Shown here: positions 15,821 to 25,214 of the stretch, one piece after another
Layout of the letters: every line of letters starts with the position of its first letter
How positions within the stretch are numbered: position 1 is the stretch's first letter
Notes under the pieces: generated by a model
What the model saw: the letters and a program-made list of their open reading frames with translations, nothing else
The model's database searches: none
Told to the model about the DNA's origin: nothing
Made by a program: the position numbers and the translations under genes
NCBI GenBank assembly: GCA_963739095.1
Contig: CAVTZF010000021.1
Location: 62,001-126,000, forward strand
DNA: 64,000 nucleotides
Source of the DNA: JACVRW01 sp963739095
GTDB taxonomy: Bacteria > Actinomycetota > Thermoleophilia > Solirubrobacterales > Thermoleophilaceae
Direction of reading: 5' to 3'

Positions 15821-17469
15821 GACATCATCACGTGCAGGACGGGCTCGAGCCAGCGCGCCGGCTCTTCCTCCTCGACGACGGGCGGGATCGGAACGTGCTC
15901 GTCGGAGGCGATCAGCTCGCCGGCTGACCCCGCGACGTGCGGCGTGTACGTGCGCCGCTCCGGCGCCTCGCCCGACGCCGGACCTCCTGGCCGGTGCCAC
16001 CCGACGACCTGGGGGACGCCGTCGGTGATCTCCACGCACCAGATCAGGTTCTCGAAACGTCCGGCAGCGCCGCTGTTGAGGTAGTGGTCGGCCTGCTCGT
16101 ACTCCGCCGGGTGCCACGCCTTATGCCGCGGTTCGTGCGAATGGCCCAGCAGCAGATACGGCACGTCGCTTCTGAAAAGCTCTCGAGCCGCTGGTTGATG
16201 AACACCTCATCGAGATGGCGGAACTTGAACCAGCGCTTGCCGCAGAGCACCTCGTTGAACACCGCTTCTCCTGGATCGGCGCTCCGAAAGTATTCCCAGG
16301 CGATGTTGTGACCGAAGGTGCTCTCCCAGAAATCCGCGTCGGCCAACTCGTTGGGCAAGGCCTGCGGCGACGACCGCGGTGCCCCCGGCAGGGTCCAGCC
16401 AGCCCGATCGTCCCGCGCTGTGGCGAGCCACGCCGCGAGAGCCGCCTCGACATCAAACGAGATCTCGAACGGAGTCGGCGTCGTCGGTCACCAGTGTGTT
16501 GTGGAAGGGCTCTTCGCCGCCTGCCCAGACGCTGCACACCGTCCATGCCGTCCCAGCGCCAGACGCGGTCGGCTCCCTCGTAGGCCCAGCCCAGGCACTC
16601 CGACAGCTTCTCCCCGATCCGGGCGGAGTACTTCGGCGTGGAGAGCCGTATCGAAGTGGTGGCCGTGGCCGACCACGAAGGTGGAGTGGTTTTCCTCGGT
16701 GCCTCGAGATCAGGAAGTCGTAGACCTGCTCCAGGTCGGGATACACGCTGCGGAGCTGTTCGAGGAAACTGCTCGTCCTGGTTGTCCTGGTCGTGGTTGC
16801 CGGCAATCCGGACGTACCTGCCCTGCTCGACGAATTGCTCGTTGATCTGGTCGTACAGCGCACGGTGATTCAGGATCACCATTTGGAGCTGGGCAGGCGG
16901 TAGTCGCGTCGCACGTCGAGCTCGGCCTGCGGCGGCGGCATCATCGGTTCGTGGATGATGAGCTCCTCGACATCGCCGTTCTCGACGAGCGTGAACCCGG
17001 TGTCCGCGTACTCGTCGAGGATCTCCGAATAGAGCTCCCTGTTCCCGGAGGAGGCGAAGAAGTCGTGGCGGCTTCCGGGGAACCCCATGTGGTGGTCGGA
17101 GAAGACCACGAAGCGGCCGTCCCCGGGCGCGCGATGCACGTGTCGGTATCCGACCTCGGTGTACTTGGCGCGGTCGTTGACGATTGCGGCGAGCCGGACG
17201 AAGGCCTCCTCGACCTCGGCATCGATGTCGCCTGAGCCGTCCGGCTTGTGCTCGGCGTGGTGTAGGTCCTGAGCCGGCTTCGACAACTCCCACCAGCCGT
17301 CGAAGACCGGGAACTCCGCTTCGCTCAGGTTGTAGCTGGAGGCAGCGGCCTTCGCCAGAAGGCGTGCCGGGTTCTGCCAGTCATTGATGATCCCCGTCGG
17401 GATCAGGTTGAAGGGGCCCGGAATGAACGGATCGAGTGCGGCGAGGGCGCAGTTGAGTGAGGGAGCCAT
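15817..17469 (-). pseudogene. Metallophosphoesterase, many frameshifts
   Basis: Pieces of a calcineurin-type phosphoesterase of about 540 residues can be read in order on the minus strand but in changing frames. From ATG 17469: FVVFSDHHMGFPGSRHDFF and ENGDVEELIIHEP. After a shift near 16890: MVILNHRALYDQINEQF and IAGNHDQDNQDEQ. After a shift near 16765: FLEQLRSVYPDLEQVYDFL. Then VVGHGHHFDTAL, IGEKLSECLGWAYEGADRVW, EEPFHNTLVTDDADS, LADADFWESTFGHNIAWEYF, and finally YLLLGHSHEPRHKAWHP to the stop. All metal-binding blocks (DHH, GD, GNHD, GHGHH, GHSH) survive, but at least six frame changes are needed. It cannot make protein as read. Recent decay or a poor local assembly would both explain it. 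Confidence 0.85.
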
Positions 17470-17477
17470 GCGAGCGG

Positions 17478-17903
17478 TTAGATGGTGACGATGGACAGGA
17501 TGCGCAGCGGGGGATCCGACTCTGCGGTGTGGGGAGACAGGAGGGGAGACCTGTAGATGAAACTCACGCTGCTGCCGTTGTACTTGCAGGCCAGCAGCAG
17601 CGAGAACAGCGCGTTGTAGTTGGCCAGGTCCCTATCGAGGAAATAGCCCTGCTGCTCGATCCCGAAGGAGACGGTGCACCCTTCGTCGTCGGCCCGGAAC
17701 CACCCGATGGTCCCGAAGGGGCTCTGGTTGTCGACGTCGACGGGGATCGCGTCCCCTATGACCGGCCCCCCGGGGGGCGATGCCGGCGTCGACGTCCCCG
17801 CACCGGTGTGCGGTGTCGCTGTGGTTGGGTTCAGCGATCCCGGGCTACTCGCTCTGCGGGATCGTCCTTGCTGCCCGGCGGGCGAACGGCTTTCAGTGGA
17901 CAT
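17478..17903 (-). CDS. Hypothetical protein with low-complexity N-terminus
   Basis: A 141-residue protein with no recognised family. Residues 1-50 are Ser/Thr/Pro/Gly-rich and probably unstructured. The rest (IPVDVDNQSPFGTIGWFRAD, then GIEQQGYFLDRDLANYNALF, LLACKYNGSSVSFIYRSPLL) reads as a compact beta-rich domain. There is no signal peptide. ATG 17903 is the best start. It lies 8 bases upstream of the broken metallophosphoesterase on the same strand, so the two probably formed an operon. Base use in this pair is less GC-rich than its neighbours, which hints at separate origin. Confidence 0.6.
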   Translation of the reverse strand: MSTESRSPAGQQGRSRRASSPGSLNPTTATPHTGAGTSTPASPPGGPVIGDAIPVDVDNQSPFGTIGWFRADDEGCTVSFGIEQQGYFLDRDLANYNALFSLLLACKYNGSSVSFIYRSPLLSPHTAESDPPLRILSIVTI

Positions 17904-17979
17904 TGAACGACCGTAGGGCCCATGACGTGCATTCGCATCGTGGCTGACCACGAACTTTTGAGCCGTCCTGACCTTGCCC

Positions 17980-18891
17980 CTAGCTCGGGACGGTGTCGCC
18001 CTCGCGCGAGACCTCGTACAGGCGCTCGAGCCGGCGTATGAAGACGTTCGGCCGGTCGCCATAGAGGCGAGCGCCCAGTTCGAACGCCTCCTCCTGCAAC
18101 TCCCCGCGGCGGCTCTCGACCGCCTCGACGAGCTCTGGCGCCGGGTCGGCGTGCGCACGCGCCCACTCGAGCAGGATGGCGAGATCGTGGTCGTCGCCGA
18201 GCCTGTCGGAGAGCTCGTGCGCCTCGTCGCCGACGGCCTTCATCACCGGCTTCCAGAGCGGGCGCAGCAGCTCGTGGTCGTACCAGAGCTCCTTCGTGCG
18301 CTTGCGCCATGCGTGCAGGCCCTCGGTCGTGGGGTCCTTGCGCATCGCGCGCCACTCGCGGCGGCCGCTCCGGTACATGCGCCGCAGGCCGGGCTCCAGA
18401 GCGTCGAAGCTGTCGTCCTCCAGCGGCCAGTCGACGATCCGGGCGCGCGCTTCGCTGAGCCTCTCGACCACCTCGGCGGCGGCCTGCTCGCGGGCGCCGC
18501 CCGCCGTGCGCAGCCGGTGCGCCTCGAGGGCCTGCCGCAGCGGGCCGCTGACCGGCTCGTCCAGCTCGAGCTTCTCCAGCGTCGAGAGCATCACGTCGGC
18601 GTCGCGCACACCTGACAGCGCCGCGGCGGCGTCGCGGAAAGCGGCATTCTCGTACCGGTAGACACTCTTGCCGAGCTCGCCGCGCACGAGCCGCAGCAGC
18701 GCGCGCAGCTTCTTCAGGTTCTTGCGGGCGTTGTGAACCGCCTCCTCGGGGCTGCTGTCGGTCGCCCCGCCGAGCTCGTCGATGGCGTCGTCGATTCGGC
18801 CACGCGCGACTCGGGCAATGCCCTCCGGGAGCGGCTCCCCGCGCTCGAATCGATACTGGCGCGGGTCGCTCACAGGACTCAACCTACCCAC
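17980..18891 (-). CDS. CHAD domain protein
   Basis: A 303-residue all-helical CHAD protein. It has regularly spaced His/Arg/Lys for polyphosphate binding: EEAVHNARKNLKKLRALLRL, FRDAAAALSGVRDADVML, LHAWRKRTKELWYDHELLRP and ELSDRLGDDHDLAILLEWA. CHAD proteins bind inorganic polyphosphate and often localise to granules. GTG 18891 gives a short N-terminal addition; GTG 18873 (VSDPRQYRF) is equally possible. It starts 9 bases after the meaB stop on the same strand. Confidence 0.88.
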   Translation of the reverse strand: MGRLSPVSDPRQYRFERGEPLPEGIARVARGRIDDAIDELGGATDSSPEEAVHNARKNLKKLRALLRLVRGELGKSVYRYENAAFRDAAAALSGVRDADVMLSTLEKLELDEPVSGPLRQALEAHRLRTAGGAREQAAAEVVERLSEARARIVDWPLEDDSFDALEPGLRRMYRSGRREWRAMRKDPTTEGLHAWRKRTKELWYDHELLRPLWKPVMKAVGDEAHELSDRLGDDHDLAILLEWARAHADPAPELVEAVESRRGELQEEAFELGARLYGDRPNVFIRRLERLYEVSREGDTVPS

Positions 18892-18900
18892 TTGCCAGAC

Positions 18901-19857
18901 TCATGTTTCGCGGTCGAGCAGCCTCGCCGCGGCACTGGCCGGATCGAGTCTGCGCGCGACCACCTCGTCGAGCAGAGCCTGCACCGATTCGTCGCCCTCG
19001 ACCTGGGCCTCGAGCTCCCGGCGCAGCCGTGCCGCGGCCAGCGCGACCACCTCGTTGAGCAGGTTGCGGCGCCGGCGCTCCGCGAGCGTGCCGCGCTCCT
19101 CGATGAACTCGCGGTGCTCGCTGATCCTCTGGCCGAGCTCCTCGATCCCCTCGCCCCTCGTCGCCTCCGCCTTGACGATCGGCACACGCCAACCCTCCTG
19201 GGGCCCGAGCGAGAGCACGCCACGGATCTCGCGCACCATCGTGTCGGTGAGCGGGTGGTCCGACTTGTTCACGACGATCACGTCGGGGATCTCCATGACG
19301 CCGGCCTTGAGCGCCTGGATCGAGTCGCCCGAGCCGGGCATCAGCGCGAGGACGACCGTGTCGGCGTGGTCGATGATGTCGACCTCGGCCTGGCCGACGC
19401 CGACGGTCTCGAGGAACACGTCGTCCTTGCCGGAGGCGTCCATCAACAGGGCCGCCTGGAGCGTCGCCTCGGAGAGGCCGCCGAGCGACCCCCGCGTCGC
19501 CATCGAGCGTATGTAGACGCCCGGGTCGAGGAAGTGCTCGCTCAGCCTGATGCGGTCGCCGAGCAGCGCGCCGCGCGTGAACGGCGAGCTCGGGTCGATC
19601 GAGAGCACCGCCACGTCGCGGTCCGCCGCGCGGGCGCGCTCGACGAGCCGGCCGATGATCGTCGACTTGCCCACGCCGGGCGGGCCGGTGAAACCGATGA
19701 TCGCCGCCCGCCCCGTGTGCGGGTAGACCTCGCGCACGAGCGCCCAGCCCTCGGGATCGTCGTTCTCGACGAGCGAGATGGCGCGCGCGAGGGCACGCTT
19801 GTCGCCCGCGAGCACGCGCTCGGCGAGGTCGGCTGCTGTGCGTCCGGGGGCGGGCAC
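18901..19857 (-). CDS. meaB: Methylmalonyl-CoA mutase-associated G3E GTPase MeaB
   Basis: A 318-residue MeaB/ArgK GTPase that guards and reloads B12-dependent acyl-CoA mutases. It has Walker A GPPGVGKST at residues 58-66, the SIDPSSPFTRGALLGDRIRL segment, ETVGVGQAEVDI (switch II), and NKSD for guanine recognition. The C-terminal dimerisation arm (LLNEVVALAAARLRRELEAQ) is present. GTG 19857 is the start. No mutase gene is in the window, so its client enzyme is encoded elsewhere. A VOC protein gene precedes it by 12 bases. Confidence 0.93.
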   Translation of the reverse strand: MPAPGRTAADLAERVLAGDKRALARAISLVENDDPEGWALVREVYPHTGRAAIIGFTGPPGVGKSTIIGRLVERARAADRDVAVLSIDPSSPFTRGALLGDRIRLSEHFLDPGVYIRSMATRGSLGGLSEATLQAALLMDASGKDDVFLETVGVGQAEVDIIDHADTVVLALMPGSGDSIQALKAGVMEIPDVIVVNKSDHPLTDTMVREIRGVLSLGPQEGWRVPIVKAEATRGEGIEELGQRISEHREFIEERGTLAERRRRNLLNEVVALAAARLRRELEAQVEGDESVQALLDEVVARRLDPASAAARLLDRET

Positions 19858-19869
19858 GGGGCGGGAATC

Positions 19870-20274
19870 CTAGGGGGCCTCTTGTAAATGTCCCGCCACG
19901 TCCCACGTCCAGAGCTCCACAACGTTCCCGTCCGGATCGTCGACGTAGGCGGCCCGGCCGGCGCCCGGGAACTCGAGCAGCTGCACCTGCTGGCCGCGCC
20001 GGCGCAGCATCGCAACCGCCGCCTCGAAGTCCTCGTCGGCTATGTGCAGCGCGAAGTGCACGTGCAGGCCGCCGCGGCCGCCCATCAGCCCGACCTGCGG
20101 CCGCCACAGGCCGATGCGCGTGCGCTCGCCCGCCATCACCCAGATCGCCTCGCGGTCGGGCCAGCGCTCGACCACCGGCAGACCGAGCACGCCTGCGTAG
20201 AACTCCTCGGCCGCCTCGAGGTCGACCACCTCGAGCACGAGCTCAGAGACGCCGGTGACCGGGACGCCGTCCAT
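19870..20274 (-). CDS. VOC (glyoxalase/bleomycin-resistance) family protein
   Basis: A 134-residue protein with two beta-alpha-beta-beta-beta modules. The first is LVLEVVDLEAAEEFYAGVLG, the second HVHFALHIADEDFEAAVAML, ending YVDDPDGNVVELW with a metal-ligand Glu. It overlaps the tryptophan dioxygenase stop (ATGA) and precedes meaB. Because meaB is next door a methylmalonyl-CoA epimerase role is possible, but the motifs are those of generic VOC proteins. Confidence 0.82.
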   Translation of the reverse strand: MDGVPVTGVSELVLEVVDLEAAEEFYAGVLGLPVVERWPDREAIWVMAGERTRIGLWRPQVGLMGGRGGLHVHFALHIADEDFEAAVAMLRRRGQQVQLLEFPGAGRAAYVDDPDGNVVELWTWDVAGHLQEAP

Positions 20275-21113
20275 CAGCGCCCGATCTCGGTGCGCACGTC
20301 CCAGAGCTCCGGGAAGAAACGCAGATCGAGCGCGGCGCGCAGGAAGTCGGTGCCGGACGAGCCGCCCGTGCCCGATTTGCCGCCGATGATCCGCTCGACC
20401 GTCTTGAGGTGGCGGAAGCGCCAGAGCTGGAAGCTCTCCTCGATGTCCACGAGCTCCTCGCACAGCTCGTACTCGACCCAGTGCCGGTCGCGTGCCTCGT
20501 AGATGACCTTGAAGGCGTCGACGAGACGGCGATCGGGCTCGTGCGGCACCGACCAGTCGCGCTCGGCGAGCTCGGGTGGGATCGGGAGGCCGCGCCGGGC
20601 GAGGAGGCGCAGCAGCTCGTCGTACAGGCTCGGCTCGGCGAGCGCAGCGCGCAGGCGCTCCTGCTCCCCGGGCGCGTGCGCGAACACCTCGACCATCTCG
20701 GGCGCCTTGTTGCCGAGCTTGAACTCGATCAGCCGGTACTGGAGCGACTGGAAGCCCGACGCCTGTGAGAGCAGGTCGCGAAAGTCGGCGTACTCGCTCG
20801 GCGTGAGCGTCTCGAGCACGGCCCATTGCTCGAACAGCTGGCGCTGGATGTGCTTCACGCGCGCCAGGTCCTTGAGCCCCTTGCCTGCGCGGTCGGCGGC
20901 CAGGTTCCCGCAGGCCGAGTCGAGCTCGTGGATCAGCAGCCGCATCCAGAGCTCGGAGGTCTGGTGCTGGATGATGAAGAGCAGCTCGTCGTGGCGCGAG
21001 CTGAGTGGCTGCTGGGCCGCCAGCAGCAGGTCGAGGCGCAGGTAGTCGGAGTAGGTGAGCTCCCCGGCGAGGTCGCGCCGGATGCCGGGCTCGAGTGGGC
21101 GGTCCGCCGCCAT
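20274..21113 (-). CDS. kynA: Tryptophan 2,3-dioxygenase
   Basis: This heme enzyme opens the indole ring of L-tryptophan to N-formylkynurenine, the first step of the kynurenine route. The 279 residues carry family hallmarks: LTYSDYLRLDLLLAAQ, HDELLFIIQHQTSELWMRLL, SGFQSLQYRLIEFKLGNK, LWRFRHLKTVERIIGGK with the proximal His, and GTGGSSGTDFL. No kynureninase or formamidase gene is adjacent. The gene lies 3 bases downstream of the MacB-like permease on the same strand, probably by chance packing. Confidence 0.95.
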   Translation of the reverse strand: MAADRPLEPGIRRDLAGELTYSDYLRLDLLLAAQQPLSSRHDELLFIIQHQTSELWMRLLIHELDSACGNLAADRAGKGLKDLARVKHIQRQLFEQWAVLETLTPSEYADFRDLLSQASGFQSLQYRLIEFKLGNKAPEMVEVFAHAPGEQERLRAALAEPSLYDELLRLLARRGLPIPPELAERDWSVPHEPDRRLVDAFKVIYEARDRHWVEYELCEELVDIEESFQLWRFRHLKTVERIIGGKSGTGGSSGTDFLRAALDLRFFPELWDVRTEIGR

Positions 21114-21116
21114 CCC

Positions 21117-23666
21117 CTACTCGTAGGCGAGCGCGCGCAGCACGTCGATCCGGGAGGCGCGCCGAGCCGGTCCGATCGCCGCCAGCACGCCGGCGAGCGC
21201 CGCCAGCGCGAGCAGCAGGATCAGCACAGGGATCGGGTAGGAGAGCGTGAAGCCGTCGTCCGCGAGCGGCCGTGACACAAGCGCAGCCATCAGCACGCCC
21301 AGCACCATCCCAAGAATCGCCCCGATCAGCGCCGTGATCACCGCCTCGTAGCGGACCATCGTGCGGACCTGCCGCCGCGACATCCCGACTGCGCGCAGCA
21401 TGCCGAGCTCGCGCGTCCGCTCGTGGATCGAGAGCGCAAGCGTGTTCACGATCCCGAACAGCGAGACGATCACCGCCAGCGACAGCAACGCGTAGACGAG
21501 CAGCAGCAGTGTGTTGACATCCGACTCCTGGCGCTCCTTGAGCTGCTGCTGGTTGCGGACCTCGACGGTGGGGTAGGCGCGTGCGAGCGCGTCCTCGAGG
21601 TTCTGCTGGACGGTGGCGGACGAGGCGCCGTGCTCCGTCCGGATGAACGCAATGCTCGGCTGGTCGGCGCCGAAGAGCGGCTGGAGCGTCGACTCGCGGA
21701 CGAGCATCTTGCCGAACAGGTCGAGCGCGCCCTTGACCTCGCCCCGGATGGTGTAGATCGCGGTCTTCTCGAGCGGCGTGCGGATGCGGACCGTGTCGCC
21801 CACGTCGAGGCCGTTGGAGTCCGCCCAGTTGGAGTCGACCACCGCTTCGCGGTCGCTCAGGCTGCTCAGTGTCCCGGCAGAGCCCTCCTCGAAGTCGAGC
21901 GAGACCACGCCGTTGATGTTCCTCGGGTCCACGCCGGCGACTCGGATCTGCTCGCCCTGGTACTCGCCCGAGCCGTACGTGATCGCCGAGACATCCGAGA
22001 CGCCGTCCACGTCGCGGGCCGCCGCCACGGCATCGCGCGGTATCGGCGAGAACCCGTCCGTGTTCTGGAGGATCACGTCGCTCTTGAAGTTGTCGTCGAT
22101 CGTCTTGGCGATCGACGACTTGAGGCCGGCGGCGAACACCGTCACGAAGGTCACGAGCGCGAGGCCGATCATGAGCGCGGCCGCGGTCGTGGCGGTACGG
22201 CCGGGCTTGCGCATCGCGTTCTCGCGCGCGAGCCGGCCGGTGATCCCGCGGATGCGCTCCATCGGCTTGCCGGCAAGCGAGGCGAGCGGGCGCACGAGCC
22301 GCGGCGAGAACAGCGAGGTGCCGAACAGGATCAGCGCCGCGCCGCCGCCGAGCAGGCCCGCGGCCGTGCCGGACTCGTCGATGCCGCCGAAGAGGCCGAC
22401 CAGCATCAGCGCGAGGCCGATCCCGCCGAACAGCAGCGCCGCGATCAGCGTGAGCCGGCCGCGTGGCCTCGAGTCCTGCAGCTCCGACTCGCGCAGCGCC
22501 GCCATCGGCGTGATGCGCGTGGCGCGCAGCGCGGGCGCCAGCGCGGCAATCACCGTGACGACGATCCCGATCAGGAGCGAGACGATCACCGTGCGGGCGA
22601 GCAGCACCGTGCCGGTGTTGGGCAGGTCGGCGCCCACGGCCTTGAACAGCGCGTTGATGCCGGCGGCGAACAGGATGCCGGCGGCGAGGCCTCCGAGCGC
22701 CCCCAACGCGCCGAGCACGAGCGCTTCGATTCCGACCGAGGAAAGGATCTGCCGGCGCGATGCGCCGAGCGTGCGCAGCATGCCGAACTCGCGCGTCCGC
22801 TGCGCGACCGTGATCGAGAACGTGTTGAAGATCTGGAAGGCACCCACGAACAGCGAGATCCCGGCGAACACGAGCAGGGCGATGCGCAGGAAGCCGAGGT
22901 CGCTCTCGATGTCCTCCGACTGACGCTGCGCGGCCTGCTCGCCCGTCTCCGCGATCAGGTTGGGCGGCAGGATCTGCGCGATGCGGTCGCGCAGCTCGGT
23001 GGGCGAGACCCCGTCGGCCGCTGCGACCGAGATCTGGTCGAACTTGCCGACGCGATCGGTCACGCGCTGGGCCTCGGGCAGGATCATCTGGGCGATCCCG
23101 GCGCCCCCAAAGTTGCTGTCGCCGAGCTTCGTGAGCCCGACCACGCGGTACGCCTTGACCTCCTTGGCGCCCGCCACGCGCAGCTGGTCGCCGATGTGGA
23201 GCCCGGCGTTGTCAGCGGTCTGGGTGTCGATCGACGCCTCGGAGGCGGTCCGCGGTTTGCGGCCCTGCACGTAGTCGAGCGTCTCGAAGCGCGGCGGGAG
23301 CAGCGACGAGATGAAGTTGGGGGCGAAGGTCTGGGTGAGCGCATCGCCGTTCGCCTTGACGAACTTGCCGATCGTGAAGACCGAGCCCGCGGCGGCCTCG
23401 ACGCCCTCGACGTCGCGCACACGCGGGAGCAGCGAGGCGGCGAAGGGCGGCGGACCGGTGTCGTCGCTCGCGATGTCCGTCTTCGCGGTGATCGCGACGT
23501 CGGTTCCCTTCAGCGACTCGCTGAAGATCTCGCCAAACGACTCGTTGATCGTGTCGGTGAGGATGTACGTCCCGCTGACGAGCGCGACGCCGAGGAAGAT
23601 CGCAAGCCACGTCGTGAAGGCGCGCAGCTTGCGCGAGGCGATGCCCCGTAGGGCGACCTTCGTCAC
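21117..23666 (-). CDS. MacB/FtsX-type ABC transporter permease, double
   Basis: An 849-residue membrane protein with two copies of the MacB periplasmic domain plus FtsX permease unit. Each begins with a helix (AFTTWLAIFLGVALVSGTYI; LARENAMRKPGRTATTAAAL) and has the EFGMLRTLGASRRQI or ELGMLRAVGMSRRQV coupling segment. This layout is common for actinobacterial lipoprotein or peptide exporters that do not need an outer-membrane partner. GTG 23666 overlaps the ATPase stop as GTGA. Confidence 0.93.
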   Translation of the reverse strand: MTKVALRGIASRKLRAFTTWLAIFLGVALVSGTYILTDTINESFGEIFSESLKGTDVAITAKTDIASDDTGPPPFAASLLPRVRDVEGVEAAAGSVFTIGKFVKANGDALTQTFAPNFISSLLPPRFETLDYVQGRKPRTASEASIDTQTADNAGLHIGDQLRVAGAKEVKAYRVVGLTKLGDSNFGGAGIAQMILPEAQRVTDRVGKFDQISVAAADGVSPTELRDRIAQILPPNLIAETGEQAAQRQSEDIESDLGFLRIALLVFAGISLFVGAFQIFNTFSITVAQRTREFGMLRTLGASRRQILSSVGIEALVLGALGALGGLAAGILFAAGINALFKAVGADLPNTGTVLLARTVIVSLLIGIVVTVIAALAPALRATRITPMAALRESELQDSRPRGRLTLIAALLFGGIGLALMLVGLFGGIDESGTAAGLLGGGAALILFGTSLFSPRLVRPLASLAGKPMERIRGITGRLARENAMRKPGRTATTAAALMIGLALVTFVTVFAAGLKSSIAKTIDDNFKSDVILQNTDGFSPIPRDAVAAARDVDGVSDVSAITYGSGEYQGEQIRVAGVDPRNINGVVSLDFEEGSAGTLSSLSDREAVVDSNWADSNGLDVGDTVRIRTPLEKTAIYTIRGEVKGALDLFGKMLVRESTLQPLFGADQPSIAFIRTEHGASSATVQQNLEDALARAYPTVEVRNQQQLKERQESDVNTLLLLVYALLSLAVIVSLFGIVNTLALSIHERTRELGMLRAVGMSRRQVRTMVRYEAVITALIGAILGMVLGVLMAALVSRPLADDGFTLSYPIPVLILLLALAALAGVLAAIGPARRASRIDVLRALAYE

Positions 23667-24385
23667 GCCACTTCCTTCATCAGCTCGATGACCTCGTCCG
23701 CCGAGCCGGCCTCGGCGTCGTGCACGACCAGGCCGTCCCGAAGAACGATCAGGCGGTCGGCGTACGAGGCCGCCTCGGGATCGTGCGTGACCATCACGAC
23801 CGACTGGCCGAGGTCGTCGACCGACTGACGCAGGAGCTGCAGCACCTCCTGGCTCGACTTCGAGTCGAGGTTGCCGGTCGGCTCATCCGCGAATACCACG
23901 GCCGGCTTCGAGGCGAGCGCGCGCGCCACGGCCACCCGCTGCTGCTGGCCGCCGGACAGCTCCGACGGGCGGTGCGTGCGCCGGTCGTCCAGCCCGACGG
24001 TCTTGATCAGGCGATCGATCCACTCGGCGTCCGGCTTGACGCCCGCGATCGAGAGCGGCAGCACGACGTTCTCCTCCGCGGTCAGGACCGGGATGAGGTT
24101 GAAGAACTGGAAGATGAAGCCGAGCTTGTCGCGGCGCAGGCGCGTGAGGCCGGCGTCGTCGAGGCCCGTGATCTCGGTGCCATCGAGGGTGACGGTGCCC
24201 GAGGTCGGGCGGTCGAGTCCCGCGAGGATGTGCATCAGGGTCGACTTGCCGGATCCCGACGGCCCCATGATCGCGCTGAAGCGACCGCGTTCGAAGCCGA
24301 CGCTCACACCGGCGAGCGCGTTGACTGCGGCGTCGCCCTCGCCGAAGCGGCGCCGCACGTCGGTGGCGATGACGATCGAATCCAT
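23663..24385 (-). CDS. MacB-type ABC transporter ATP-binding protein
   Basis: A 240-residue LolD/MacB-class ATPase with Walker A GPSGSGKST at residues 41-49, Q-loop FIFQFFNLIPVLTAEENV, signature LSGGQQQRVAVARAL and Walker B VVFADEPTGNLDS. The H-loop MVTHD is present. ATG 24385 is preferred over upstream frames that lack conserved residues. It pairs with the double permease through a GTGA overlap. Confidence 0.95.
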   Translation of the reverse strand: MDSIVIATDVRRRFGEGDAAVNALAGVSVGFERGRFSAIMGPSGSGKSTLMHILAGLDRPTSGTVTLDGTEITGLDDAGLTRLRRDKLGFIFQFFNLIPVLTAEENVVLPLSIAGVKPDAEWIDRLIKTVGLDDRRTHRPSELSGGQQQRVAVARALASKPAVVFADEPTGNLDSKSSQEVLQLLRQSVDDLGQSVVMVTHDPEAASYADRLIVLRDGLVVHDAEAGSADEVIELMKEVA

Positions 24386-24437
24386 GCGCGGGAGGGTTCC
24401 AGACGACCTCCCCGCATGCAGTACGGGTAACCCGATA

Positions 24438-25214
24438 ATGATCCGCGACATGGATCCGCGAACGATGTGGGGATCGGGCAACTACGCCGCCGTTGCGGAC
24501 AAGATCTCGGCGGTCGGCGAGCACGTGGTGGAGGCGACCGGGGTCGCGCCGGGGATGGAGGTGCTGGATGTCGCCTGCGGCTCCGGCAACGCCACGATCC
24601 CCGCCGCCCGCGCCGGGGCCCGGGTCACGGGCGTCGACTTCTCAGCTGACCTCCTCGCGATCGCCCGCGAGCGTGCCGCCGATGCGATGGTCGAGATCGA
24701 CTGGGTCGAGGCGGATGTCGAGCAGCTGCCGTTCGCGGACGCGAGCTTCCAGCGCGTGATCTCGACCTTCGGGCACATGTTCGCGAGCGACCACGAGCGC
24801 ACCGCCGCCGAGATGAGGCGCGTCTGCCGCGAAGGCGGGGTGATCGGCGTGTGCTGCTGGACGCCGGAGGGAGCGATCGGGCGGATGTTCGGGATGGTCG
24901 CGCAGCTCGTGCCCCCGCCGCCCGGGGGCGCATCGCCGCTGCTGTGGGGCACGGAGCAGCACGTACGCGAGCTGCTCGGTGACGACGCCACGTTCGAGCG
25001 TCGCCACGTCGAGTGGCGCGATCCCTCCGTCGAGTCCTACGCCGACTTCATGCTCGAGAGCTTCGGGCCGCTCCTGAACGCCCGGGAGACGCTGGGCGGG
25101 CGGGCCGGCGAGCTGCGGGCTGCCTACATCTCCTACCTCGAGCAGGAGAACCTCGAGAGCGACGGCACGCTGCGCTTCCGCGGCGAGTACCTGTCGGCGG
25201 TCGTCAGGCCCTGA
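24438..25214 (+). CDS. Class I SAM-dependent methyltransferase
   Basis: A 258-residue methyltransferase of the UbiE/type 11 group. The SAM-binding motif VLDVACGSGNATIPAARAGA and acidic loop VTGVDFSADLL are clear; post-motifs EADVEQLPFADASF and RVCREGGVIGVCCW follow. ATG 24438 is used, and ATG 24450 is also possible. The gene is divergent from the ABC ATPase gene (52 bases between starts), and its end overlaps the response regulator gene by 11 bases. The substrate is unknown. Confidence 0.9.
   Translation: MIRDMDPRTMWGSGNYAAVADKISAVGEHVVEATGVAPGMEVLDVACGSGNATIPAARAGARVTGVDFSADLLAIARERAADAMVEIDWVEADVEQLPFADASFQRVISTFGHMFASDHERTAAEMRRVCREGGVIGVCCWTPEGAIGRMFGMVAQLVPPPPGGASPLLWGTEQHVRELLGDDATFERRHVEWRDPSVESYADFMLESFGPLLNARETLGGRAGELRAAYISYLEQENLESDGTLRFRGEYLSAVVRP

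Noticed and set aside
15817..17903. A defence or toxin-antitoxin island
   Set aside because: No nuclease toxin, antitoxin, integrase or repeat flanks the pair; a metallophosphoesterase and an orphan protein are not enough to support it.
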